64,000 bases of DNA from Luteolibacter arcticus (GCF_025950235.1 NZ_JAPDDT010000009.1:162303-226302), one strand, 5' to 3'; positions 16,815-25,842 are shown, counted from the first letter of the stretch. The notes: a model not told the origin generated them from the sequence alone. Program-made: numbers and translations.

Positions 16815-19010
16815 TCACGACGAAGCCGCCGGCGGGCAGGTCGGGATCTCCATGTAGAAAATGGCACCCCCCTCCGGATGCGGTTCCGCTCTCAGCCGCC
16901 CGCCATGGGCTGCGACGATTGACCGGCAAATCGCCAGTCCCATCCCCAGACCTTGCGGCTTGGTGGTGTAGAAGGGCTCGAAGAGCTTCTCCACGTCGCC
17001 CGGCAGGCCGCAGCCCTCGTCCCTGACGGACAATCGCGCCACGACATCGTCCACCGAGGTTGCCACGTGAAGCTGACGCGAGCCCGCAGGACTGGCCGCC
17101 ATCGCGTCGGCGGCATTGAGGACCAGATTCAGGAGCACCTGCTGGAGTTGCACCCGATCGCCTGACACCAACGGCAGGTCCTGGGACAAGATCCGCGACA
17201 CCGATACGCCTCGACCGATCAAGTCGGCGTGGGTGAGGTGCAGGACCTCGGTGGCGATCTCGTTGAAGGAGACTGGCAACATCTTCGTCTCGCCGCGCTT
17301 CAGCAGGACGCGCAAACGCTTGATCACCTCACCGGCCCGGCGGTCTTCATCGACAATGTCGGAAAGGATGTCCTTCACCTCGCCGAGGTCCGGCGGCGAT
17401 TGGGCCATCAATCGCAACGCCGCCTGGGCATTGGCCAGGATGATCGCCAACGGCTGGTTCAACTCATGGGCCAGCGAACCGGATAGCTCGCTCAATGCCG
17501 ACACACGGGTGACATGGGCAAGCTCGTCGCGGTGGCGGCGCGCCTCGTCTTCCGCCTCCCGGCGGGCGGAGATATCGACGATCACGCTCAAGACCAGCGT
17601 GCCCTCGGGGCTCTCCACGGGACTGATGCCGATCTCGATCGGGAACTCGCTGCCGTCCTTGCGCAGGGCGTGGAGTTCACGGCCCACGCCCATTGTTCGC
17701 GACTCCGGAGCCCGCAGAAAGCCTTCCCGATAGCTCGCTTGAGCGCTGCGGTAGCGCTCGGGCACGAGGCTCTCCACCGGTTGGCCGAGCAATTCTTCCG
17801 GACCATAGCCAAGCATTTCGTTCGCCCGACGGTTGGTCAGGAGGATCGAGCCAGCGGCATTTGCCAACACCACGCCATTCGGTGAAGCCTCCACGCTCAG
17901 GCGGAAGCGTTCCTGCATCTGCCGCCGCTCGGTCGCATCGATCGACACACCGCGCATCCGCAAGGGCTTGCCGCCGCCGTTGAAATCGACTTTCCCGCGC
18001 GCCTCCACCCAATGGACCTTTCCCTCCTCGTCCATCACCCGGTAGTCGGTGCGGAACTCCCCGTTCCCCTTGAGAGCGGCATCGATCCCACGGCGCACCC
18101 GCTCCCGGTCTTCGGCGTGCAACGAAGCCAGGTAGCGCTCGAGATTGATCGGGGTGTTTGCCGGCACTCCATAGAGCGCGCGGCCCTGCGGGTTCACCCA
18201 AATCCGATCCTGCGGGATCTCCCAGCGCCAGAAGGCCAACCCCGCGGCCCCGGCGGCGAGGTGCATGCTCTCGGCCCCCTCGCGCAACTCCTCCGCATTC
18301 CGGGCCGAGCGAAACAAGTCGCGGCTCATCTCAAAGCTCATCGCCGCAATCACCAGCAAGAACGGCACGCTGATCAGATACGGCATCGCCACCACACCGG
18401 AGTGGATCAGCACGCTTTGGAAAAGGCCCATGGCAACGAAGGCCATGAGACTGCCGCCGATCACCAGCGCGCGCCGCCGCGAATCCGCGTCGCCCTTCCG
18501 CCATAGCCCCAGCGAGGCATCGACGACGAATGCCAGGAGCAGCAACGTGCTCAACTGGCCAACCAGCGTCCGCTGGCTGAAAACCGCCTCCGCCGTCATC
18601 ACCGTGCTGCCCAGGAACCGGATCGGGCGCAGAGCGGTGATCGCATCGTGATGCAAGTTCAGCCCCACTGAAAAGTTCAACGCCAACGCAAAGGCCCGCA
18701 GCCCGATCACGGCCCAGCCAAACCAAGCTCGGGCAGTCCCAAAACAACACGACACGAACCTCACGATGGCAATAACGGCGATGAAGACCGGCAGGTGGGT
18801 CCAACGGGTGGCGCCGGCGAAGACTTCGGGCGAGCCGGCCATCATGATCGCCAATTCGCCCACGGCGATGCCGGCGACGGCCAAGGCAAGCAAAGCCAGC
18901 CAAAGGTTTGCCTGCGCGTTCCGGTCGTGCAGCCGCAGGAGCAACTGGACCACCGCCAGCACCACACAGGCACCCGCGATCATCGGCCACAAGATGGAAA
19001 CCGGATTCAT
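16815..19010 (-). CDS. Membrane PAS-PAS sensor histidine kinase (FixL/TodS-like class)
   Basis: The 731-residue protein begins with seven to eight hydrophobic segments (residues about 5-225), then two PAS domains (about 240-360 with FWRWEIPQDRIWVNPQGRAL and PLRMRGVSIDATERR; about 370-490 with MLGYGPEELLGQPVESLVP), then HisKA with phospho-acceptor His515 in SLAHELNQPLAII, and HATPase (NLVLNAADAM, DEGCGLPG, GLGMGLAICRSI). The C-terminal kinase core matches the HELNQPL class that pairs with FixJ-type regulators; such a regulator lies at 12687-13322 on the same strand, separated by two secreted-protein genes. It senses an unknown signal at the inner membrane. Confidence 0.92.
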   Translation of the reverse strand: MNPVSILWPMIAGACVVLAVVQLLLRLHDRNAQANLWLALLALAVAGIAVGELAIMMAGSPEVFAGATRWTHLPVFIAVIAIVRFVSCCFGTARAWFGWAVIGLRAFALALNFSVGLNLHHDAITALRPIRFLGSTVMTAEAVFSQRTLVGQLSTLLLLAFVVDASLGLWRKGDADSRRRALVIGGSLMAFVAMGLFQSVLIHSGVVAMPYLISVPFLLVIAAMSFEMSRDLFRSARNAEELREGAESMHLAAGAAGLAFWRWEIPQDRIWVNPQGRALYGVPANTPINLERYLASLHAEDRERVRRGIDAALKGNGEFRTDYRVMDEEGKVHWVEARGKVDFNGGGKPLRMRGVSIDATERRQMQERFRLSVEASPNGVVLANAAGSILLTNRRANEMLGYGPEELLGQPVESLVPERYRSAQASYREGFLRAPESRTMGVGRELHALRKDGSEFPIEIGISPVESPEGTLVLSVIVDISARREAEDEARRHRDELAHVTRVSALSELSGSLAHELNQPLAIILANAQAALRLMAQSPPDLGEVKDILSDIVDEDRRAGEVIKRLRVLLKRGETKMLPVSFNEIATEVLHLTHADLIGRGVSVSRILSQDLPLVSGDRVQLQQVLLNLVLNAADAMAASPAGSRQLHVATSVDDVVARLSVRDEGCGLPGDVEKLFEPFYTTKPQGLGMGLAICRSIVAAHGGRLRAEPHPEGGAIFYMEIPTCPPAASS

Positions 19011-19246
19011 GGCGTCATGCCTCCCACCGGTATTCGCCGGGGCTGGAATCCGTTTCCGCTTCCCTCCCTTGTCGCTTGCGGCGACTAGAGCCAGAAGTCA
19101 GGTCGTGCATTTCGCCCCTATTATCAGAACCAGACTGTCGACGCAAAGCTTCGATTTCCCCACGGTCGGAATTCCCGCCTCTCCCGGGAGCGAGGGCCGA
19201 ATGGATTGGCCGTAAGCCGCTCGCTGGCAGCAATTGCCGCGCGCTG

Positions 19247-19357
19247 TTAGATGCTCCGTGGCCGCGTCATCTTTTCGGGAGAAAGCAGGTCATCGAGCTG
19301 CTCCTTGCCGAGCCAGCCCTTGGCGAGGACGAGGTCATATACGCTGCCGTCGTCACC
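19247..19357 (-). pseudogene. Remnant of the C-terminus of aspartate ammonia-lyase/fumarase family
   Basis: The frame ending at the TAA at 19249-19247 encodes GSVYDLVLAKGWLGKEQLDD followed by LLSPEKMTRPRSI. This is the C-terminal domain signature of aspartase/fumarase C-type lyases (relaxed consensus: reLvlekglLteeeLdeiLsPenMtrP). The homology starts abruptly near 19350; upstream the frame carries no lyase sequence, and the alternative frame carries a coiled-coil protein. The rest of the lyase (more than 400 residues) is absent, so this is a fragment left by a deletion or recombination. It cannot encode an enzyme. Confidence 0.65.
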
Positions 19358-19575
19358 GTGGGCACAACGATTGCCGGAGCGGCACCCGCGGGAGCCGGTT
19401 CCGCCGGAGGTGCCGCTGGCGCGGGTTCAGCGGCCGTCTGTTCCTCGCTGCGTTCTTCCTCCAGCACGGCGATCCGCGTCTTCAGCTCGCCGATGGTCTG
19501 CTCCATCGCCGCGAGCGACTTCTTCATGTCATCCACCTCGTCACTTCCTCGGGCAAGCGGCGACACGACAGCCAT
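19267..19575 (-). CDS. Truncated exported coiled-coil protein running into the lyase remnant
   Basis: The reading frame carries a short hydrophobic leader (MAVVSPLARG), a coiled coil (MKKSLAAMEQTIGELKTRIA, then VLEEERSEEQ) and a Pro/Ala linker (EPAPAAPPAEPAPAGAAPA). The last about 25 residues (AAYMTSSSPRAGSARSSSM) are the out-of-frame reading of the lyase remnant, so the original C-terminal domain is missing. The start is uncertain: in-frame candidates at 19581 (GTG) and 19695 exist, and none has a convincing ribosome-binding site. Coiled coil plus Pro/Ala linker is a common N-terminus of verrucomicrobial porins and envelope proteins, but no domain is left to confirm this. Confidence 0.4.
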   Translation of the reverse strand: MAVVSPLARGSDEVDDMKKSLAAMEQTIGELKTRIAVLEEERSEEQTAAEPAPAAPPAEPAPAGAAPAIVVPTVTTAAYMTSSSPRAGSARSSSMTCFLPKR

Positions 19576-19810
19576 GGCCACGAGGACCTGTCTTGTTAGA
19601 TAATGGGCGGGACGGGTGAGATATCCGCTCGCCCAGTCTTGGTGTCCGGGAAAGTTCCAAGCTATCAGTGTCGTGATAAGAAATCCCCACACCATCGGCG
19701 AAGGGTTTGCCGTGCTACCAAAGTAGCATGCCCGTCCGTCACCGCGGGCTGGACGGAGCGGCACCGGGCGGTGGCAAACTCCCCGAACCAAAGCTCCCGC
19801 CCATCCCCGC

Positions 19811-21103
19811 ATGAAGTTCCCTACCCTGCTGCTCGCGCTGATCCTCCCACTGCTTACCGGCTGCGCGAACTTCCGCCGCCTTGCCGCCGACATCAAGCTG
19901 CTCGACGAGCAATATCGTATCTACGGAGTAGTAGAGAATGCCGACCTTCTGAAGGTGCCCGTGCACGCCGTGGTGATCGAGTGGGACCAGCAATCGAATC
20001 GCGTCTTCTCCGGCGACCGCATCGACCTGCCCCCCGGCGGTGCCTTTGCCTTCTCGGTGAAAAGCCCGCTCCACCAGCACGTGCTCGCCTACGCCGACAG
20101 CAACCGCAATAGCCGCTACGAGAGCGGCGAACCGCTGTGGATTCATTCCGGCAAAGACGGCCAACCTGCGGCCGTTACTTTCGACAGCTCCACCCGCCGG
20201 GCCCGCGTCCAGGGACGACTCGACAAAGCCACGCCGCCCCAGGAACTTCGCGACGCGCTGACCACCTATCTCGGCGGACGCACCGTCGAGGAATCGGTCA
20301 CCCACCAAGGCGTCCGTCTCAGCGTGGGAGAAGTCGCCCGGTTGGATGACCCGCGCTTCGCCTCGCCCCGTGGGGAAGACGCCCTGTGGGCACCGGCGAC
20401 CACGGCCGTCACCACCGGTTTCGGGGTCTATTTCCTTGAGTCCTATGATCCTGCCCGGACGCCGGTGCTCTTCGTCCATGGTGCCGCCGGCTCGCCGCAG
20501 GATTGGCGCCAGGCGATGGAACACATCGATCGCCGCCGCTACCAACCGTGGTTTGCTTTCTATCCCTCCGGTGCCCGCCTCGAAAGCTCCGCCCAAGCAC
20601 TCAACGAGGGCGTGAAGCTCCTCCACGAGCGCTATGCTTTCCGCCGTTTGCACGTCGTCGCGCACAGCATGGGCGGACTCGTTTCGCGACGCTTCATCGA
20701 GAAGAACGTGCTCGGCGACGGCAACCGCTATATCGACACCTTCATCACCTTCTCCTCGCCATTGGGCGGACACGAAGCCGCCGCACGGGGCGTGAAACGC
20801 GCACCCTCGGTGGTGCCGTCGTGGCGCGACATGGAAACCGGCTCCGACTTTCTCGACCACCTTTTCGACCAACGGTTGAAGGGCAAGGTGAACCACCACC
20901 TCTTCTACAGTCATCACGCGAAGCGCTCGCTCTTCTTGCCGGACGAGAACGACGGCTCGGTCAGCGTGGCCAGCCAGCTTCGCCCGGAGGCAAAAGCGGA
21001 CGCCGCCAGCGTGCAGGGCTATGACGAGGGTCACGTCTCCATCCTCTCGGGCCGCGCACCGCTGACCCGGGCGAAAGAAATCCTCGACGCCGCCACGCCA
21101 TGA
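19811..21103 (+). CDS. Lipoprotein alpha/beta hydrolase (lipase/PGAP1-like), 430 aa
   Basis: The protein has a lipoprotein leader with lipobox LLTGC (Cys18). Residues about 40-200 form a beta-rich N-terminal domain (ADSNRNSRYESGEPLW). The hydrolase domain begins at about 215 (TPVLFVHGAAGSPQDWRQAM, oxyanion HG at 223-224), with nucleophile Ser286 in VVAHSMGGLVSRR, and later acidic (DENDGSVSV) and His (YDEGHVSIL) triad candidates. It likely acts on lipids or esters in the periplasm or outer membrane; the substrate is unknown. The stop overlaps the ATG of the SulP transporter by 4 bases (ATGA), so the two are translationally coupled. Confidence 0.88.
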   Translation: MKFPTLLLALILPLLTGCANFRRLAADIKLLDEQYRIYGVVENADLLKVPVHAVVIEWDQQSNRVFSGDRIDLPPGGAFAFSVKSPLHQHVLAYADSNRNSRYESGEPLWIHSGKDGQPAAVTFDSSTRRARVQGRLDKATPPQELRDALTTYLGGRTVEESVTHQGVRLSVGEVARLDDPRFASPRGEDALWAPATTAVTTGFGVYFLESYDPARTPVLFVHGAAGSPQDWRQAMEHIDRRRYQPWFAFYPSGARLESSAQALNEGVKLLHERYAFRRLHVVAHSMGGLVSRRFIEKNVLGDGNRYIDTFITFSSPLGGHEAAARGVKRAPSVVPSWRDMETGSDFLDHLFDQRLKGKVNHHLFYSHHAKRSLFLPDENDGSVSVASQLRPEAKADAASVQGYDEGHVSILSGRAPLTRAKEILDAATP

Positions 21104-22758
21104 ACTTGCCTGTCCCCTCTTGGCTCCGCGCCTACCCGCGCGATTGGCTGCGTGGGGACATCGTCGCCGGTATCACCCTCGCGGCCTATCTGATTCCGGC
21201 CGGTATCGGCGATGCCTCGCTCGCTGGCCTACCGCCCGAGGCCGGCCTCTACGCTTGCCTTTTCGGCGGGCTCGTCTTCTGGCTGTTCTGCGGGTCGCGC
21301 CATACGGTGATCACGGTGACCTCCGCCATCTCGCTGCTCATCGGAGCGTCACTCGCCCCGATGTCTGAAGGCGACCCCTCCCGCCATGCCGCCCTTGCCG
21401 CCGCGACGGCACTCCTCGTCGCGGTCATCGCCTTCGTCGCGTGGTTGGCCAAGGCCGGCACCATCGTCAATTTCATCTCGGAGCCGGTCATGATCGGCTT
21501 CAAGTGCGGCGTCGCCCTGTTCCTCGCCAGCTCCCAGTTGCCGAAGCTCTTCGGCTACAAGGGCGGCCACGGCGACTTCTGGGAGCGCAGCGGGCACTTC
21601 TTCAAACACCTCGGTCAAACCAATACCGCGGCGCTGCTCACCGGCCTCGCCGCGTTGGCGGTCTTGATCCTCGGCAAGATCTTCCTCAAGAACAAACCGG
21701 TCGGACTCTTCGTGGTGATCGGCAGCATAGTCGCGGCCACCTTGTTAGATTTGCAGAAACAAGGCGTGGCGATGCTTGGCAATGTTCCCCAGGGACTGCC
21801 GGCGCTGGGACTGCCCGAGGTAAGGGGAAGCGACCTTAACGAACTCCTGCCACTGGCACTCGCCTGCTTCATGCTCGGCGCTGTCGAGACCGCCGCCATC
21901 GGCCGAATGTTCGCCGCGAAGCACGGGGCGCGCTTCAACAGCAACCGGGAATTCCTCGCCCTCTCCTTCTCTAACCTCCTCGCGGGGCTAGGACGCGGCT
22001 TTCCAATCAGCGGCGGCATGTCGCAGTCGCTCGTGAATGAAAGTGGGGGCGCTCGAACGCCACTCTCCGGCCTGATCGCCGCTCTGATCGTGCTGCTGGT
22101 CGCCCTGTTCCTGTCGGGACTCCTACACAACCTGCCGCAGCCGGCGCTAGCCGCCATCGTGCTCGTGGCGGTGGCGGGACTCTTCAAGGTGAAGGCATTG
22201 AAGCGGCTTTGGCAATATGACCGCCCGGAGTTTCTGGTCGCCATGGCCGCCCTCGCCGGCGTCCTTTGTTCCGGCCTTCTGCGCGGCGTCCTGCTCGGGG
22301 CAGTGATCTCGATGGTGCAATTGATCCGCAGCGCGTCAAAGCCCCACGTCGCGGTGCTGGGCCGCATTCCCGGCACCCGCCGCTTCTCCGACAGCGCACG
22401 CCACGAGGACAACGAACCGGTGCCGGGCGTCTTGATCGTCCGGCCGGAATCCGGGTTGGTCTATTTCAACATCGACCACGTCCGCGACCACATCACCGCC
22501 GCCGCCGACACCGCCAAGCCAAAGCTCGTGCTGCTAGATCTCTCCGCCGCACCCCGCGTCGATCTCCAAGCCGCGGAGACCATCGGCGCGCTGCACTCGG
22601 AACTTGCTGCGGCGGGCATCCGGCTCCAGATCGTCGAAGCCCGGGCCTCGGTTCGCGACAAGCTGCGCCTGGAGGGTTTGGACGAAAAGACCGGCACCAT
22701 CAACCGCCACACAAGTGTCGCCGATGCCGTCGATTCGTTCACCCATGGCACGGCCTGA
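21100..22758 (+). CDS. SulP family inorganic anion transporter with STAS domain
   Basis: The 552-residue protein shows the SulP fold: the N-terminal motif (DIVAGITLAAYLIPAGIGDA), ten or more membrane segments, the conserved NxxE-like pattern in the transport domain (ISEPVMIGFKCGVALFLASS) and a cytosolic STAS domain from about residue 430 (VLIVRPESGLVYFNIDHV ... LVLLDLSAAPRVDLQAAETI). SulP proteins move sulfate, bicarbonate or other anions; substrate cannot be set by eye. The upstream coupled lipoprotein hydrolase is an unusual partner. It converges with the LacI-type gene, 19 bases apart. Confidence 0.93.
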   Translation: MNLPVPSWLRAYPRDWLRGDIVAGITLAAYLIPAGIGDASLAGLPPEAGLYACLFGGLVFWLFCGSRHTVITVTSAISLLIGASLAPMSEGDPSRHAALAAATALLVAVIAFVAWLAKAGTIVNFISEPVMIGFKCGVALFLASSQLPKLFGYKGGHGDFWERSGHFFKHLGQTNTAALLTGLAALAVLILGKIFLKNKPVGLFVVIGSIVAATLLDLQKQGVAMLGNVPQGLPALGLPEVRGSDLNELLPLALACFMLGAVETAAIGRMFAAKHGARFNSNREFLALSFSNLLAGLGRGFPISGGMSQSLVNESGGARTPLSGLIAALIVLLVALFLSGLLHNLPQPALAAIVLVAVAGLFKVKALKRLWQYDRPEFLVAMAALAGVLCSGLLRGVLLGAVISMVQLIRSASKPHVAVLGRIPGTRRFSDSARHEDNEPVPGVLIVRPESGLVYFNIDHVRDHITAAADTAKPKLVLLDLSAAPRVDLQAAETIGALHSELAAAGIRLQIVEARASVRDKLRLEGLDEKTGTINRHTSVADAVDSFTHGTA

Positions 22759-22777
22759 CGTCAGTGCAGTGGAAAAT

Positions 22778-23821
22778 TCAAGTCGTCTGACCGACCAGAA
22801 GCGTCGGCCGGTACGCCACTGACGGCAAGAGGCTGTCGGAACCGCTCCGGAAGAGTTCGAATGCCATCTCGGCGGCCCGTTTTCCCATCTCGTAAGCGGG
22901 GATCCGCATGGTGGTGAGGCGCTGCCAGGAAGACAACGAGCCGTAGTCGCCATTGAAGCTGGCGATCGCCAGGTCCTTGGGCACGCGGGCGCCGCGGTCG
23001 TAGGCGGCGCGACCGACGAGATTGGCGAGATCGTCGTCATAGGCGATCACCGCGTCATACTGGCGGATCACCTCCCAATCCGCGGGCGACACTTCGACGT
23101 CGAGGCCGACCACGCCCTTGGAGGTGACGGTGTGGCAGGACACGGGAAGCTTGGCCTTGCGCATCGCCTTGCGGTAGCCGCTCTCACGGTCGCGAGCGCT
23201 GTGGTGCATCTTCTTCACCGGCGCACCACCTTCGACGTGGCGGTGGAGAAAGCCGACGCGCTGGTAGCCCTTCTCAATGAGATGACGGGTGAGTTCACCG
23301 GCTGCCCACTCGTCATCGACATACACGGAATTCGTCTCGTGGCGGTCGTTGAGGAAGATGACCGGCAATCGCGCGGCCTGCACCTTCTCGAAGATCTGGC
23401 GGGCGATCTCGCTATAGCTCTCGATGACCAGGGCATCGAGATTCCGCTCGCTGAAGACGGCAGGCATGGCCTTGGTGATATCTTCCACGTCCACGGGAAG
23501 CCGGATCATGGTGATGCGGGAGCCTTGGACCTCCGCCACGTCGTGGACGCCGGCCAGGTAGCCAGCAGGCGAGCAGAGGAAGAGGCCGGTCTTCGCGGTG
23601 AAATAGCCGATCGTGTCGAAGCTGTTGGAGCGGATCGAGCGCGCTCCCGCGTGCGGCTGGTAGTTCAGCTCGCCGGCCACCCGTTTGACCCGGTCGATCG
23701 TCTCCTGTTGGAGCTTGATGTTCGACTTCGGGTGCGGCCGCAGCGCTTGCGATACCGCAGCCGTGCTCAGGCCGGCGGCTTTGGCAATGTCCTTGATCGT
23801 CGCTCTACGGGGCGGAGTCAT
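22778..23821 (-). CDS. LacI/GalR family transcriptional regulator
   Basis: The 347-residue protein starts with a LacI helix-turn-helix (ATIKDIAKAAGLSTAAVSQA), then a hinge helix region (YQPHAGARSIRSNSFDTIGY) and a periplasmic-binding-like effector domain (about 65-345; VIFLNDRHETNSVYVDDEWA, LAIASFNGDYGSLSSWQRLT). The sequence FNGD in place of FD(D/N) and STTRIP-like MRIP fits the family. The ATG at 23821 puts the HTH at the usual distance; an upstream Met at 23884 adds a basic extension and is possible. LacI-type regulators respond to sugars; the two GH130 loci and the glycosyltransferase elsewhere in the window are candidate targets but no operator is visible. Confidence 0.9.
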   Translation of the reverse strand: MTPPRRATIKDIAKAAGLSTAAVSQALRPHPKSNIKLQQETIDRVKRVAGELNYQPHAGARSIRSNSFDTIGYFTAKTGLFLCSPAGYLAGVHDVAEVQGSRITMIRLPVDVEDITKAMPAVFSERNLDALVIESYSEIARQIFEKVQAARLPVIFLNDRHETNSVYVDDEWAAGELTRHLIEKGYQRVGFLHRHVEGGAPVKKMHHSARDRESGYRKAMRKAKLPVSCHTVTSKGVVGLDVEVSPADWEVIRQYDAVIAYDDDLANLVGRAAYDRGARVPKDLAIASFNGDYGSLSSWQRLTTMRIPAYEMGKRAAEMAFELFRSGSDSLLPSVAYRPTLLVGQTT

Positions 23822-23918
23822 GCGCGGCAATCCCACAGGGCGGGCCGTGGCCCGTCGATGCTTTTTCCCCGCGGTCCGTGGCATGTAACCAGCCTCTCCG
23901 GCATGGAAACGGCAGCGC

Positions 23919-24323
23919 TCACGGCTCCGCGAACCCGACGCCCGTGATCCGGATGTCTCCCGTCTCCGCGGCATCCGGAAACGAGACCTGCCCGCGTCGT
24001 GTCCCGTGACGGGGCACGAAATCAAGCATCACGCTCGCCTGATGCCCGATGCCTCCGGCAGTTCTGGTGACCTCCACTTTCACCTCACTCGCCGCGATGT
24101 CACCATGGTTGGTCACTTCCACGACGACGGTCACCAGGCGTTCCTTTATCTCCGGTTCGCCTAACTTCGCGGATAGCGCCGGGGGCTGGTCCTGCCATCC
24201 CGCTGCTGCCACTGCGAGAACCGCGATCATGGAAATGACGAGCAGACAGGAAAGCCCGAAGACCGTCCATTCCAGCGCATTCTTGCCCTGATCCCGGATC
24301 TTTGATGTCTTGCGTTCACTCAT
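23919..24323 (-). CDS. TIGR02588 family protein
   Basis: The 134-residue protein begins with a basic cytosolic segment, one membrane helix (about residues 20-42: EWTVFGLSCLLVISMIAVLA) and an extracytoplasmic Ig-like beta domain (ALSAKLGEPEIKERLVTVVV, EVTNHGDIAASEVKVEV). This layout and sequence match TIGR02588. Members occur next to TIGR02587 proteins, and that partner lies immediately upstream here (4 bases between stop and start). The function of the pair is unknown; a membrane complex is plausible. The start at 24323 is preferred to the longer frame because that extension overlaps the partner gene. Confidence 0.85.
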   Translation of the reverse strand: MSERKTSKIRDQGKNALEWTVFGLSCLLVISMIAVLAVAAAGWQDQPPALSAKLGEPEIKERLVTVVVEVTNHGDIAASEVKVEVTRTAGGIGHQASVMLDFVPRHGTRRGQVSFPDAAETGDIRITGVGFAEP

Positions 24324-24327
24324 GGTT

Positions 24328-25188
24328 TCAAGAGGGAGAGCGGCTTTGGAGGAGCAAGCGCCCGGCCGAGGCACCAAGGGATGCTGGCACCCCCACCACC
24401 ACACACATGGCAAATGCCAGCCACAGCGGCTGGCCATCAAAGCGGCCGAAGAAGAACAGGCAGCCGGCGCCCCCTGCCAGCGCCACGGCGTAGGTGGTGA
24501 CCACCTCACGGAAATGCTCCATACGCGTCTCCCTTCGCACGTGGCGGTCCGCGCCATGCATCCTCGAATAGCTCAACGTCCAGGCGGCACCCAGTATCGA
24601 GACGACTGCCATCGCCAGGATGCGCTCCGGCGAACTAACCATGGCAATGATCATCACCTCGTCGGTCGCGGCAACGTTGGCGGCAAACAACACCGCACCG
24701 CACAGGGCGATGGCCACCTGCGGCAAATACTCCCCCTCGTCTTTCCCAGCCGGCCCGCCCATCCCTTCGTCGCCATCCTCGTTTGCGCCCAGTTGCGACG
24801 TGCCGACCGACACCCCGATCGCCACCGTCATTCCCTCCATCACCACCTTTCCGGTGATTTCATTGGTGCCGCTTTGCAGGTCGAGTTGACCGGTCAGCCA
24901 TAGCGTGAATGCGGCGATTACCAACCCCAAGCCCATCTCTTCGATCGAATCGATGACAACCTCCGGGAACGTGGCGTCGCGCCGGAGTCCAGCAAACCGG
25001 TTGTAAAGCAGCAGCAGCGCGAAGGTCGCCAAGACGTAGAGCAGAATGCGCCAGGGATCGAGCAAGAAGCCCGCCCACCACACCTCCATGGTGTAGAGGA
25101 GCGGCAGGGAGAAAATGAGTCCACCGGCAATACCCCGGCCATACTCGAGCGAAGACTCGGCAATGGTCCGCTGGTGGCTGAATTCCAT
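24328..25188 (-). CDS. TIGR02587 family integral membrane protein
   Basis: From the ATG at 25188 (MEFSHQRTIAESSLEYGRGI) the 286-residue protein has about seven to eight hydrophobic segments, with the typical opening GRGIAGGLIFSLPLLYTMEV and the later FAANVAATDEVMIIAMVSSP. These match TIGR02587. Length fits. A Met 10 residues upstream (25218) is possible. It forms the first gene of a pair with the TIGR02588 protein. The pair is found in several phyla, often next to stress genes; no biochemical role is known to me. Confidence 0.85.
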   Translation of the reverse strand: MEFSHQRTIAESSLEYGRGIAGGLIFSLPLLYTMEVWWAGFLLDPWRILLYVLATFALLLLYNRFAGLRRDATFPEVVIDSIEEMGLGLVIAAFTLWLTGQLDLQSGTNEITGKVVMEGMTVAIGVSVGTSQLGANEDGDEGMGGPAGKDEGEYLPQVAIALCGAVLFAANVAATDEVMIIAMVSSPERILAMAVVSILGAAWTLSYSRMHGADRHVRRETRMEHFREVVTTYAVALAGGAGCLFFFGRFDGQPLWLAFAMCVVVGVPASLGASAGRLLLQSRSPS

Positions 25189-25330
25189 GAAGGGTCGGGG
25201 GAGTCTGCTCGTCCCCATCTAGCAGATTCCGGCCCGTTCAACAACCCGCCTGAAAATGCCTGTACGAAGGGCGGTGGGCCGCACCCGGAATGTGATCTGC
25301 TGGAAGAAGGAGAACAACCCTATCCCAGCC

Positions 25331-25564
25331 ATGCCAAAGGGAGACAAATCCAGCTACACCGACAAGCAGAAGCGCCAGGCCGAGCACATCGAGGAAGGCT
25401 ACGAGGAACGTGGCGTCCCCAAGAAGGAAGCCGAAGCCCGCGCCTGGGCAACCGTCAACAAGATGGATCACGGCGGCAAGAAATCCGGTTCGGGCCGTGG
25501 CAAGAAAGTGAACAAGGAGCCGGCCCGCAAGGGCAGCAAAGCCTCTCACGCCAAACACGCATGA
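25331..25564 (+). CDS. Small basic protein annotated as 'plasmid stabilization protein' family
   Basis: The 77-residue protein (MPKGDKSSYTDKQKRQAEHI ...) has the conserved motifs YTDKQKRQAEHI, GYEERGVPKKEAEARAWATV and a Lys/Gly-rich tail. This family is widely labelled plasmid stabilization protein in databases but experimental support is weak. The high Lys content and KKSGSGRGKK segment suggest nucleic-acid binding. The next gene begins within its stop (ATGA overlap), so the two are coupled. The start at 25331 is supported by this family's strict N-terminus. Confidence 0.82.
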   Translation: MPKGDKSSYTDKQKRQAEHIEEGYEERGVPKKEAEARAWATVNKMDHGGKKSGSGRGKKVNKEPARKGSKASHAKHA

Positions 25565-25812
25565 ATACGAAACCTAAATCCGAAGGTCGCCTCCAAATCG
25601 CTCGCGAGGATTGCGAGGTCGGCGACTGGGTCGACGTTGCCGCCGTCCCGGAATGGTCCGCGGAGCTGTCCACCCACGTCTTTCGTCGCGAGGGGATCTC
25701 CATATCGCCCGGGGATGGCGGCATGGGTGGGCTTCTGCCATCGCAACCGGAGAAATGGAGCTTTGTCTCCGCGCGCCGGGACAGTCAGCCTGTCTGGTTG
25801 CGCGATCGCTAG
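25561..25812 (+). CDS. Hypothetical protein, 83 aa
   Basis: The gene overlaps the upstream stop by 4 bases, which fixes the start. The protein is soluble, begins MNTKPKSEGRLQIAREDCEV and contains several Trp residues in a compact domain (GDWVDVAAVPEW, EKWSFVSARR). I do not recognise a family. The last codons (TGG TTG CGC GAT CGC TAG) lie in the first copy of a 20-bp tandem duplication, so the gene end has been duplicated downstream. Confidence 0.6.
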   Translation: MNTKPKSEGRLQIAREDCEVGDWVDVAAVPEWSAELSTHVFRREGISISPGDGGMGGLLPSQPEKWSFVSARRDSQPVWLRDR

Positions 25813-25834
25813 ACTGGTTGCGCGATTGCTAGAG
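25795..25834. repeat. 20-bp tandem duplication covering a gene's stop codon
   Basis: TGGTTGCGCGATCGCTAGAC (25795-25814) is followed directly by TGGTTGCGCGATTGCTAGAG (25815-25834), 18 of 20 bases identical. The first copy encodes the last residues and stop of the 83-residue protein. Confidence 0.85.
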
Positions 25835-25842
25835 CCGCTCCG

